Part shown: positions 17,023 through 24,382 of the stretch, in pieces
How positions within the stretch are numbered: position 1 is the stretch's first letter
Layout of the letters: each line of letters begins with the position of its first letter
Source: Pedobacter sp. Leaf216
GTDB lineage: Bacteria > Bacteroidota > Bacteroidia > Sphingobacteriales > Sphingobacteriaceae
Reading direction: 5' to 3'
Assembly: GCF_001421515.1 (NCBI RefSeq)
Contig: NZ_LMKM01000034.1
Location: 1-64,000 of the forward strand
Length of the DNA stretch: 64,000 nucleotides
Position numbers and translations under genes: made by a program
Notes under the pieces: model-generated
Told to the model about the DNA's origin: nothing
The model's database searches: none
What the model saw: only the letters and a program-made list of their open reading frames with translations

Positions 17023-17998
17023 AAAAATTGAGTTTAAAAACGAAATAAGTGCCTAAGATAGCAGGAATTATAATATTTATGAGCCAAATACTTGCAGTGC
17101 ATGCAATAACGGCTACATGTTGATCGGTTACGTGTTTAAATAATTCCACAGCGGTAACACTGCGTATTCCAACGTCAAACAGATCTAAAGATGGCAATGC
17201 CGACTGTACCAAAAAGAGTAAACACGTCATCATAATAATATCTGCATAATGCAGGCCGGGCACCAACCACACAAATAAAATGAAATATTGCGAGCTGAAC
17301 ACCAAATAACGTACAAAACAGTATGTAATGATTTTAAACAGTTCCCTTTTTCGGTAACGCGCTAAAATGCTGTAAAATTTTTTATATTTTCTGGTGAACT
17401 TAAAAGAAAGTAAAATTCCATTTAACCAGCGTATATTAAAATAGAAGATCAGAAAAAACAGGCAGAAAAAAACGGCTAAAAATACAACAGCAATAAAAAG
17501 AACACGATCTATCGGAATGAACCTATAAACAAAAAAACAGGCTGCAATGGCACCAAAAACATTGGTTAATACCAATTGCCCAATACTGCCAACACTCATG
17601 GCCACTATACCAACTATTCTTCTTTTTGGCGATAGAAAGAATACTCTTCCTCCGTATTCACCTAGCCTGTTCGGCGTAAAAATGGCCAGGGTTAATCCAC
17701 AAAAAACTGATTCTATCGCCCTGTAGAAACTAATAGGTTCGATATGGCTCATGAGGTATTTCCATTTCCCAGCTTCTAAAAACCAGTTTACGAACATTAA
17801 TATAACTACAATACCTATTACAGTAATGATCTCAACATGAGGTATATCTTTTAACAGGCTGCTAAAATTGTGCAGGTTCTTGTTTGCAACAAGCTTATGG
17901 TAAATGAACCAAAAAGCAAATATTACAATCGCAGCTTTAATGAAAAGTGATGATATTTTTTTGTGCTTGCCTGTCAAGATTATCTTTTTAGTTTGCAA
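17000..17998 (-). CDS. flippase-like LPG_synthase_TM (UPF0104/AglD-like) protein
   Basis: A 332-residue polytopic membrane protein with about 7-8 TM segments. It has the family pattern of lysylphosphatidylglycerol-synthase TM-domain proteins: an N-terminal VIFAFWFIYHKL helix, the W..LMSHIEPISFYRAIESVFCG segment followed by FTPNRLGEYGGR, and the C-terminal PALGLFDVGIR-type motif seen here as LPSLDLFDVGIR. It has no aminoacyl transferase domain. The start codon is TTG; no in-frame ATG is near. It leads a three-gene operon with a GT2 enzyme and a permease, so a role in moving or making a glycolipid is likely. It is divergent from ruvC with only about 20 bases between starts. Confidence 0.8.
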   Translation of the reverse strand: MQTKKIILTGKHKKISSLFIKAAIVIFAFWFIYHKLVANKNLHNFSSLLKDIPHVEIITVIGIVVILMFVNWFLEAGKWKYLMSHIEPISFYRAIESVFCGLTLAIFTPNRLGEYGGRVFFLSPKRRIVGIVAMSVGSIGQLVLTNVFGAIAACFFVYRFIPIDRVLFIAVVFLAVFFCLFFLIFYFNIRWLNGILLSFKFTRKYKKFYSILARYRKRELFKIITYCFVRYLVFSSQYFILFVWLVPGLHYADIIMMTCLLFLVQSALPSLDLFDVGIRSVTAVELFKHVTDQHVAVIACTASIWLINIIIPAILGTYFVFKLNFFGNLKSN

Positions 17999-18018
17999 AT
18001 ATGCTTAATATTGCTGTA

Positions 18019-18606
18019 ATGTTGAACGAAAAAAAGGAACGGGTAATTATGGGCATCGATCCGGGCACTGCGGTGATGGGTTATGGTGTAATTTTGGAGA
18101 AGGGAAATAAAACGGAACTGATCAGTTTAGGGGTTGTAAAAATGACCCATTTAGATGATCCTTTTCTTAAACTTCAGCGGATATTTGAAAAAACGGTGGT
18201 GTTAATTGATCAGTATAAACCTGATGTTTTAGCCATTGAGGCACCGTTTTATGGAAAAAACATCCAGGTATTGTTAAAATTAGGTCGCGCGCAAGGTATA
18301 GCTATAGCAGCAGCACTTTCAAGGAATATTTCGGTAACAGAATATTCTCCACGTAAAATTAAACAATCGATTACCGGCAGTGGAAATGCCACCAAAGAGC
18401 AAGTGGCAGCGATGTTGCAAAGACTGCTGAATTTTAAAGAAACCCCAGAGTTTTTAGATGCTACAGATGGTTTGGCCGTAGCCGTTTGCCATTCTTTTCA
18501 AAAAATTAGCACCGGAGGTAAATCTAAAACTTATTCGGGTTGGGAATCCTTTGTAAGCGATAATAAAACTAAGGTTAAAGTGTTAGCGGTTAAAGCGAAG
18601 AAGTAA
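18019..18606 (+). CDS. ruvC: crossover junction endodeoxyribonuclease RuvC
   Basis: This is the Holliday-junction resolvase that acts with RuvAB in recombinational repair; 195 residues from MLNEKKER. Acidic catalytic residues are seen in MGIDPGT (Asp14), AIEAPFYGKN, and LDATDGLAVAVCH, which carries the last two acids. The start at 18019 is preferred to the ATG at 18001 because family members place the first catalytic strand about 10-14 residues from the N-terminus. MGIDPG itself at 18049 is another candidate. The C-terminal extension after FQKISTGGKSKTYSGWESFV is normal for Bacteroidota. A tandem hairpin repeat follows the stop. Confidence 0.95.
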   Translation: MLNEKKERVIMGIDPGTAVMGYGVILEKGNKTELISLGVVKMTHLDDPFLKLQRIFEKTVVLIDQYKPDVLAIEAPFYGKNIQVLLKLGRAQGIAIAAALSRNISVTEYSPRKIKQSITGSGNATKEQVAAMLQRLLNFKETPEFLDATDGLAVAVCHSFQKISTGGKSKTYSGWESFVSDNKTKVKVLAVKAKK

Positions 18607-18656
18607 TCAAATAGAAAATAAGTCTTCGACTACGCTCTGACTGACAATGTTAGTAT

Positions 18657-18878
18657 GGTCCGTGCGGACACGGACCATGGAATGTGTATTATCAATTATA
18701 AATCATTCGTCTCCCTGAATTTATTTCAGGGTATTGGATAGATATTAGTTTAAAGTGGTCCGTGCGGACACGGACCATGGAATGTGTATTATCAATCATA
18801 AACCATTCGTCTCCCTGAATTTATTTCAGGGTCTATTGGATAAATATTAGTTTAAAGTGGTCCGTGCAGACACGGAGC
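18657..18878. repeat. tandem ~100-bp repeat, 2.2 copies, two hairpins per unit
   Basis: Copies start at 18657, 18757 and 18859 (periods 100 and 102). Each full unit carries a perfect hairpin GGTCCGTGCGGACACGGACC and, about 36 bases later, CCCTGAATTTATTTCAGGG (18713-18731 and 18813-18831). The third copy has only the first hairpin, with two changes. Copies 1 and 2 differ at a few positions and a 2-base insertion. The repeat fills most of the 293-base gap between ruvC and the DUF4349 gene and contains no ORF. Confidence 0.9.
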
Positions 18879-18899
18879 ATGGAACTGTAATAATAACTT

Positions 18900-19793
18900 T
18901 TATATCCTTGCTTGATCGATCATACTTTTCGTAGCTTCATCCACGGCCAGTTTATTCCTTTTAATAAAATATTTTATTGTAAAGAAAACGGCAGTACCAA
19001 CCAATACCAACATCCAGAGATTCGAAATAGCAATAATAATTTCTTTAAAAATCGTCCAGCCGTTTACAATGCCAAGCCAAAGCCGGTTAAAAAATGCAGG
19101 ACGATAATCATATAAGTTATCATTGGCAACCACCATCGTTTTAACCGTATTATCCTGATAAAAATTTAGTGTTATGGTACTCAACTTAACCCGGCTATCG
19201 ATCTGCAGATTTTCAATTTTCTTATCTACATAATCATCTTTAATATAAAGCGATGACTCTACATTGGCACTTTTCTTTAAGGCTACTTTATTGATCTTCT
19301 CTATTGCATCTACCCTATTCTGGGCCTTCAATTTATTTGCTAAATAAGCAATGCTCTGGTCATCCATCTTCATCGACTGATGATCTACAAAAACCGCCAT
19401 TTTAGCAATGGTGTTGGTAAATTCGTCAAGTTTCTCTGATGGAACTTTTGCCACCAGATAACCTTGGGTACGATAGGAAGTAATTTCTTTTAACGAATCT
19501 GTTGATTGTTTAACCTTATCGGTTTCTTGAATTGAACTTTCGATAGAGAATTCAGCAACCGTTCCTCCTTGTGCTTTTATGGTTTTACTCAGCTGTTCTT
19601 TAGTGTTTTGAACGTCTTTTACCCTAAAACGCATATCTGCAGTTTTAATAATTTTTTCTGCGGCGGTACTATCAAGGGGAGCATTTTCTAATTCTTCAGT
19701 GCTAACAGCATCGGCACTGGCGTATTTTTTATTTTCATTTTGGCAGCCAAAAATTGTTAAAACTATGGCTATAGCAATAATATTCCTTTTCAT
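18900..19793 (-). CDS. DUF4349-domain lipoprotein
   Basis: A 297-residue lipoprotein (lipobox IFGC, Cys17). The mature part is mostly helical with coiled-coil character: ENAPLDSTAAEKIIKTADMRFRVKD near residue 40 is the DUF4349 opening, and IAYLANKLKAQNRVDAIEKI lies near 150. A single C-terminal TM segment (about 244-266, LWMLVLVGTAVFFTIKYFI) is followed by a short basic cytoplasmic tail. Proteins of this type are anchored at the membrane; function is not established. It is monocistronic, and the 3' side abuts the tandem repeats. Confidence 0.8.
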   Translation of the reverse strand: MKRNIIAIAIVLTIFGCQNENKKYASADAVSTEELENAPLDSTAAEKIIKTADMRFRVKDVQNTKEQLSKTIKAQGGTVAEFSIESSIQETDKVKQSTDSLKEITSYRTQGYLVAKVPSEKLDEFTNTIAKMAVFVDHQSMKMDDQSIAYLANKLKAQNRVDAIEKINKVALKKSANVESSLYIKDDYVDKKIENLQIDSRVKLSTITLNFYQDNTVKTMVVANDNLYDYRPAFFNRLWLGIVNGWTIFKEIIIAISNLWMLVLVGTAVFFTIKYFIKRNKLAVDEATKSMIDQARI

Positions 19794-20270
19794 GATTCAG
19801 TGGTTCTAAATAAGTAATCATTTTAAATATTTGCTTCAAATGGCCATTAGAAGTTCAGCATTTTGGTTAGCTTTTAACGCTGTGTTTCCCCTTAATACCA
19901 TAATTGTATTTAGGTAACCCAATCTTAAGTTTGGAGCCCTGAAATTGGAGTTTTGAGAGAATTTTGCTTATTATCCAACCTTTTATTTAACATACGAAGT
20001 TTGCTTCGTGTCTTAAACTCTTTGGATCTTATGTTTCTGTGTGTATCGCTTAGATGCCTTGCCATCTTATTTACTTCACTAATTTCGATGTTCACTGCTA
20101 TCAGGCTTAGATTACTTGGACATATCTTTCTATCCTAAACCAACAACTGCGATAGGCACTGATTCTTCATCAGGCTAAAGCAAGTGGCGAAGCTGCTGTA
20201 AATTAACTGCTTGTGGATTCGCCTTTTGAAATAAGCAATAACATTTTATCTAACTGGTGATTTATAAAAC
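19794..20270. other. gene-free stretch of about 480 bases
   Basis: I see no supported gene here. A 61-codon plus-strand ORF at 19953-20138 has no leader or family pattern. A hairpin ACGAAG-TTTG-CTTCGT lies at 19994-20009. The left end should hold the promoter of the DUF4349 gene. Base composition is less extreme than the neighbouring spacers. Confidence 0.4.
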
Positions 20271-20302
20271 AAAAAAGCCGATCATGAGTAAACATGACCG
20301 GC
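20271..20302 (-). terminator. intrinsic terminator of the 72-aa membrane protein gene
   Basis: On the minus strand the stem GCCGGTCATG / CATGATCGGC (one G-U pair) has a 6-base loop and runs into six T. It lies 24 bases past the stop at 20327. Confidence 0.88.
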
Positions 20303-20326
20303 CTTTATATTTTGAAAGCAGATTGC

Positions 20327-20545
20327 TTATGCGTCTAATATTTTGAATACACCTTTAATGGCAATAATTGCACCGATGAACAAAATAATCCAAGATGCCA
20401 ATGATAATTGCCACGAATCGTAAGCGAAACGTGCATAAGTACCCACCATGCAAACCAGTACACCAAAAATCATCATTTTATAAATTCCTGGCTGGTTAGC
20501 CGTTTTCATACTTTCTGTATTGTGCTTTAATTCGTTGTTCTCCAT
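20327..20545 (-). CDS. small two-TM inner-membrane protein
   Basis: A 72-residue protein of unknown function. The N-terminal 22 residues are polar (MENNELKHNTESMKTANQPG). Two hydrophobic segments follow: MMIFGVLVCMVGTYARFAY and WIILFIGAIIAIKGVF. It has its own candidate -7 element and a good terminator, so it is very likely a real single-gene transcript. No enzymatic motif is visible. Confidence 0.75.
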   Translation of the reverse strand: MENNELKHNTESMKTANQPGIYKMMIFGVLVCMVGTYARFAYDSWQLSLASWIILFIGAIIAIKGVFKILDA

Positions 20546-20567
20546 AATGTTTATTTTTATGATGCTG

Positions 20568-20575
20568 CAAAAGTA
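20568..20575 (-). promoter_or_regulatory. -7 element TACTTTTG upstream of 72-aa protein
   Basis: On the minus strand TACTTTTGC matches the Bacteroidota -7 consensus TAnnTTTGY. A GTTTT lies 22 bases further upstream in place of the TTTG -33 box. The start codon is 22 bases downstream. Confidence 0.5.
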
Positions 20576-20602
20576 ATACTTATTGCTGAATAATTATAAA
20601 AC

Positions 20603-21367
20603 TTAGTAACTTTTTAATCGTTCTAATCTTTGTTTTGCTTTATCCTTATCACTCAGCTTTTCACCCTGATACAAAGGCTTTTCCCAATCTCCGTACATTG
20701 GGTTTGGCAATACAATATATTTTGTTCCAAACAGTTGTTGGTTTGCATTTACCTGCTTGAAGGTATTTTTCTGTTCATGGTAAAAAATATTACTAAAATC
20801 GCTTAAATTATCGCCACATAACAGAAGAATATCATGTGTTTCTGCTATTTTTTGTCGGCGTGGTTCTTTGTTTGATGTTCCTTTCGCAACAATCAAATGT
20901 GCATCATCAGCATAGGGAAATCCAAAATGTTGAAGGTTTTTTAATGTTGCTGTGTAATCTTTTTCATCACGGTTACTCACATAAAAAGTCTCAATATTTT
21001 TGGATGCCGCAAACTTCAAAAAAGACAATGCTCCGGGAACGGTATCGGCTTTGGCCAAACTGGTCCATTCTGTCCAGTCTGCGGGCACATAACTGAGTCC
21101 TTTTTTAATTTCGTGGCCCTGAAAAGCAGAATTATCCAACACAGTTTCATCAATATCAACAATTATACAGTTGTTTTTTTTGCTGGTATCAGCCCATAAT
21201 GCCTCTTTTAATGATAGCCTGGCAAAATTATACGCCTGAAAGCACAAGGCTCGATACTCGCCCGAGGTTTGTTGCCATAACACGGCATTTGTATAATCTC
21301 TTGCCGGATTTTGGGCTTTCGTAAAAAAGGGGAAAGCAGATAAGATGATAAAGATGTATTTTTTCAT
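20603..21367 (-). CDS. 5'-nucleotidase/acid phosphatase, e(P4)-type HAD family
   Basis: A class C acid phosphatase of 254 residues, exported by a cleavable signal (MKKYIFIILSAFPFFTKAQ). Unlike the Haemophilus e(P4) lipoprotein, it has no lipobox Cys. HAD motifs are IIVDIDETVLDN (nucleophile and general acid Asp), the Thr/Ser-type FYVSNRDEKD, Lys in the LIVAKGTSNKEPRR region, and CGDNLSDF for the metal site. It would dephosphorylate nucleotides such as NMN in the periplasm. It is monocistronic, with a -7 element just upstream. Confidence 0.9.
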   Translation of the reverse strand: MKKYIFIILSAFPFFTKAQNPARDYTNAVLWQQTSGEYRALCFQAYNFARLSLKEALWADTSKKNNCIIVDIDETVLDNSAFQGHEIKKGLSYVPADWTEWTSLAKADTVPGALSFLKFAASKNIETFYVSNRDEKDYTATLKNLQHFGFPYADDAHLIVAKGTSNKEPRRQKIAETHDILLLCGDNLSDFSNIFYHEQKNTFKQVNANQQLFGTKYIVLPNPMYGDWEKPLYQGEKLSDKDKAKQRLERLKSY

Positions 21368-21383
21368 GCATAAATATTATATG

Positions 21384-21391
21384 CAAAGATA
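21384..21391 (-). promoter_or_regulatory. -7 element TATCTTTG upstream of acid phosphatase
   Basis: Minus-strand TATCTTTGC is an exact TAnnTTTGY match, 16 bases before the ATG at 21367. No good TTTG -33 box is seen at the usual spacing. Confidence 0.45.
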
Positions 21392-21558
21392 TTAAAAGAC
21401 AATAAGAACCGACTTGATAAAAAACTTTATAAACGATCATGTTTACATTTTGAATTCTGCTGTAAGAATAAATACATTCGAGTAAAAAACAAAATACATC
21501 TCAATAATAATAACCGGAATAAATTTCTCAATTAAGTTTTTAGTTATTGTTTTTTCTT

Positions 21559-21566
21559 TACTTTTG
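21559..21566 (+). promoter_or_regulatory. -7 element TACTTTTG upstream of lipoprotein gene
   Basis: TACTTTTG matches TAnnTTTG. A TTTT at 21537-21540 lies 18 bases upstream in place of the -33 TTTG. The ATG is at 21593. Confidence 0.45.
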
Positions 21567-21592
21567 ACCACACACAAATAAAACCTTTGATT

Positions 21593-22303
21593 ATGAAATT
21601 TAAACACCTGATAGGGATAGCTATTGCCCTATTTTTCTTTGCAGCATGCAAAAAAAACAATCCGGTTATTGAACCACCGGTTATCCAAAAAGAAGATCCT
21701 TTAGAATATGCGCACGACAGCGTATCGTACAGTATTGATGGAAAAACCTACAGCACAGCCAAATATTCAAGTATTTCTGGAGCAGGGAATTATCAGCCAA
21801 ACTCGAAGGTTGATTCTATTGTTAAAAATGCCTATTATATTTCTGGGAATAAAGACTCTGTTTTATACTCAAAAAGGTTCGCAATTTATAACGATGACAG
21901 GATCGTTAATGTCACATTCATAAAAACATACAGCAAAAATGTAATGAGGCAGATACTTATATTGGTTCCGAACGACGTATACGATCTGTTTAAGGTTGGT
22001 AGCCGTAATTATGCTTTGGATTTTGGGCGAGACAACAAACAGAATGGAATAGCCATAAGCATTTCTGATAAAGACACTTACAAAACCTTTGGGTCAGATT
22101 CTTTTAGAAATCCTCCTACTTTAAGCCCAGATGCTCAGAAGGAGTCAAAATTTGAAGTAATCAGTTTCAGAAAGTTAAAATCCGGAACTTACGTTTTGGA
22201 AGCAAAGTTTAACGCAATGCTTTACAACGAAATGAATGCGAGCAAAAAGCTGGAAAATGGGTATTTGAGATTGGTTATACATAATTATGATTTAATCTTA
22301 TAA
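21593..22303 (+). CDS. lipoprotein of unknown function (leader paralog 1)
   Basis: A 236-residue lipoprotein with leader MKFKHLIGIAIALFFFAACKK (lipobox FAAC, Cys19). The ATG at 21593 is used rather than a TTG two codons earlier. The mature part has a DSVSYSIDGKTYSTAKYSS opening like the small Bacteroidota 'DUF5025-like' beta-rich lipoproteins, then alternating beta strands; no catalytic residues stand out. The leader and the 5' UTR (21570-21655) are nearly the same as those of the next lipoprotein gene, while the mature parts are unrelated. Confidence 0.7.
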   Translation: MKFKHLIGIAIALFFFAACKKNNPVIEPPVIQKEDPLEYAHDSVSYSIDGKTYSTAKYSSISGAGNYQPNSKVDSIVKNAYYISGNKDSVLYSKRFAIYNDDRIVNVTFIKTYSKNVMRQILILVPNDVYDLFKVGSRNYALDFGRDNKQNGIAISISDKDTYKTFGSDSFRNPPTLSPDAQKESKFEVISFRKLKSGTYVLEAKFNAMLYNEMNASKKLENGYLRLVIHNYDLIL

Positions 22304-22496
22304 TAACTTAAATGCCTGCTGCAATTTATTATTAACACTTGCATTCCTTTTAAACTAAATATCAAGCAGCATTGTATCCGTTTTTCTATATAAAGGACTT
22401 GCTTTTCCCATTGTTAAGCCTGGGAAGTACAATTGCTATATACGCTTGTGGCTTAAAAATAACTAATATTAAATACACACAAATAATCCTTTTACT

Positions 22497-23141
22497 ATGA
22501 AATCTAAACACTTGATAGGGATAGCTATTGCCCTACTTTTCTTTGTTGCCTGCAAGAAACAATCTAACTCAGAAATTATCAGAACAATTAGCACAACCGA
22601 TTTTAACATCAATAAAAAATCATTGTATTTAACACAATCAATAGAACTTAATGCAAAAGATGCAACTGCAGGGAGCAATTATATTTGGGACTACGGTGAT
22701 GGAACTATTGAAACCAAAGGCAATAAAACTGCACATCAATATAAGACTTCTGGTATTTTTGAAGTGACTTTGACCGTTTACAATAAGTCTAGTAAGATTA
22801 AAGTAAGGGTAATGCCCGGAGATATAAGTTACCAAATCAAAAACAACAGTACTTTCGACCTGGATTTAAACTCTTATGTAAATCTACCTGTTAATACAGT
22901 AAGATCAGTATTAAAGCCAAATGGGCTCTCTGATACTATTTATGTTAAATTACAGGTTACAGGTAATTTATTGCAGCTTACAAATATTAGTGGCATTGCG
23001 AAAGGAAAAGCTTTTCGTTTTGATGATATGTTTTGGCAAAAAGATTCTATGCATAACATCCTCTCCGTTGATAACAACACTAAAATTCAACTTGGTGCAC
23101 ATGGCGAACTGGGGATTAGTTCTACACTTGAAAATTTATAA
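22497..23141 (+). CDS. PKD-domain lipoprotein (leader paralog 2)
   Basis: A 214-residue lipoprotein with leader MKSKHLIGIAIALLFFVACKK, identical to the upstream paralog at 18 of 21 positions. After it comes a PKD-like beta-sandwich at about residues 45-105, with the diagnostic YIWDYGDGTIETKGNKTAHQ and VTLTVYNKSSKI. A C-terminal beta-rich region of unknown type follows. PKD domains commonly mediate protein or polysaccharide contacts at the cell surface. No promoter element or terminator is obvious between the two lipoprotein genes. Confidence 0.75.
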   Translation: MKSKHLIGIAIALLFFVACKKQSNSEIIRTISTTDFNINKKSLYLTQSIELNAKDATAGSNYIWDYGDGTIETKGNKTAHQYKTSGIFEVTLTVYNKSSKIKVRVMPGDISYQIKNNSTFDLDLNSYVNLPVNTVRSVLKPNGLSDTIYVKLQVTGNLLQLTNISGIAKGKAFRFDDMFWQKDSMHNILSVDNNTKIQLGAHGELGISSTLENL

Positions 23142-23320
23142 CATTACATATATAACGTTTAACTTCTTGAAAAGTTTATATTTAAGTATAAGCTTTTGTA
23201 CAACTTAGAGGGAGGATATTTTCACCTCGTCACCTTAAATCGAGGGAACAAGTATTTTCGCATCCTTCCTACAATCCAAAGCATAATAGTTTTTAGATCA
23301 GACTTTACAAGTACTAAAAA

Positions 23321-23350
23321 AAAGCCCATTTCAATAAAGAAATGGGCTTT
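23321..23350. terminator. bidirectional terminator at the 3' end of the atp operon
   Basis: A perfect 12-bp stem AAAGCCCATTTC / GAAATGGGCTTT (23321-23332 with 23339-23350) has T runs on both strands. It lies 48 bases past atpG on the minus strand and could also end transcription from the PKD lipoprotein gene. Confidence 0.9.
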
Positions 23351-23398
23351 ATATTTTTTTGGACTCAGGACTAAAAACGCCCAACTCCACACTAAATG

Positions 23399-24295
23399 TT
23401 ATCCGTTCAATGCTGCTGCACCACTTACAATCTCAGTTAACTCAGTTGTAATTGCGGCCTGGCGTGCCTGGTTGTATGAAAGTTTTAAAGCTTTCAACAA
23501 TTCTCCTGCATTTTCAGTTGCTTTATCCATTGATGTCATACGTGCGCCATGTTCAGAAGCGTGAGAATCTAAAACAGCTTTATACAATTGGATTTTGATT
23601 GATTTAGGAATCAATTGCTCAACAATTTCTTCTTGAGATGGCTCCAAAATATAATCAACGTTAGCTGCTTTTTTATCTGCTTTTAAATTAGCTGGTGCTT
23701 CTTCCGCTTTTGGCAAAGGCAATAACTGTTCAGTAGTAATAAATTGTACAGCGGCGTTTCTAAAACGGTTATAAACTACTTCAACTTTATCAAAGTCGCC
23801 TTTAATAAAACCAGCCATAATCGCGTCTGTAATTTTGGTTACGTTTTCGAAAGTTAAAGCTGAGTACACTTCATTATTGTTTCCAATAACGTTGTATTTG
23901 CGTTTTTCGTAAAAATCTTGAGTTTTCTTACCGATTGAAATAATGCTCACATTACCGTTTTTCAACTGTTCGCTATATTTCTCAGCAATTAAATTGTTGG
24001 CCGCTTTAATTACGTTCATGTTAAAGGCACCAGCCAAACCACGGTTTGATGATACAGTAACAATTAAAACCTTATTGGGCTCACGCTCTTGGATAAAAGG
24101 TGATGAAGACCCTTCTAAACTTGCAGATAGATTACCTAAAATCTCTTTCAGTTTAGTTGCATAAGGACGTAAAGCGATAATTGCATTGGTAGCACGTTTC
24201 AACTTAGCTGCCGAAACCATTTTCATAGCTTTCGTAATCTGCTGCGTTGATTGTACAGATGCAATCCGGTTTCTTACTTCTTTTAAATTAGCCAT
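23399..24295 (-). CDS. atpG: ATP synthase F1 gamma subunit
   Basis: This is the central-stalk subunit of F1, coupling rotation to catalysis. It has 298 residues. The N-terminal helix carries EVRNRIASVQSTQQITKAMKMVSAAK and the C-terminal helix SEHGARMTSMDKATENAGELL then LSYNQARQAAITTELTEIV, both diagnostic of gamma. A small insertion near residue 200 (PKAEEAPANLKADKKAANV) is typical of Bacteroidota. It is the last gene of the operon, separated from atpA by an imperfect inverted-repeat spacer. Confidence 0.96.
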   Translation of the reverse strand: MANLKEVRNRIASVQSTQQITKAMKMVSAAKLKRATNAIIALRPYATKLKEILGNLSASLEGSSSPFIQEREPNKVLIVTVSSNRGLAGAFNMNVIKAANNLIAEKYSEQLKNGNVSIISIGKKTQDFYEKRKYNVIGNNNEVYSALTFENVTKITDAIMAGFIKGDFDKVEVVYNRFRNAAVQFITTEQLLPLPKAEEAPANLKADKKAANVDYILEPSQEEIVEQLIPKSIKIQLYKAVLDSHASEHGARMTSMDKATENAGELLKALKLSYNQARQAAITTELTEIVSGAAALNG

Positions 24296-24304
24296 TCTTT
24301 ATTT

Positions 24305-24380
24305 AGATGTGAGATGTGAGATGTAAGATGTAAGACGTTTCCGGCCTAATCTCAAATCTCAAATCTCATGTCTCAAATCT
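24305..24380. repeat. imperfect inverted repeat of GAGATGTGA-type units between atpA and atpG
   Basis: The left arm (24305-24336) is built of repeated purine-rich GAGATGTGA/AAGATGTAA units, and the right arm (24348-24380) of pyrimidine-rich CTCAAATCT units, roughly its reverse complement. The transcript could form a long imperfect hairpin. The same kind of spacer lies between atpH and atpF. Confidence 0.75.
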
Positions 24381-24382
24381 TA

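Noticed and set aside
18657..18878. CRISPR-like array
   Set aside because: Units of about 100 bp abut each other with no unique spacers, only about 2.2 copies are present and no cas genes are near.
19953..20138. 61-codon plus-strand ORF
   Set aside because: No leader, family pattern or promoter element; composition looks like untranslated spacer.
23196..23564. 122-codon plus-strand ORF
   Set aside because: It runs through the atp terminator and antisense into atpG; a shadow frame.
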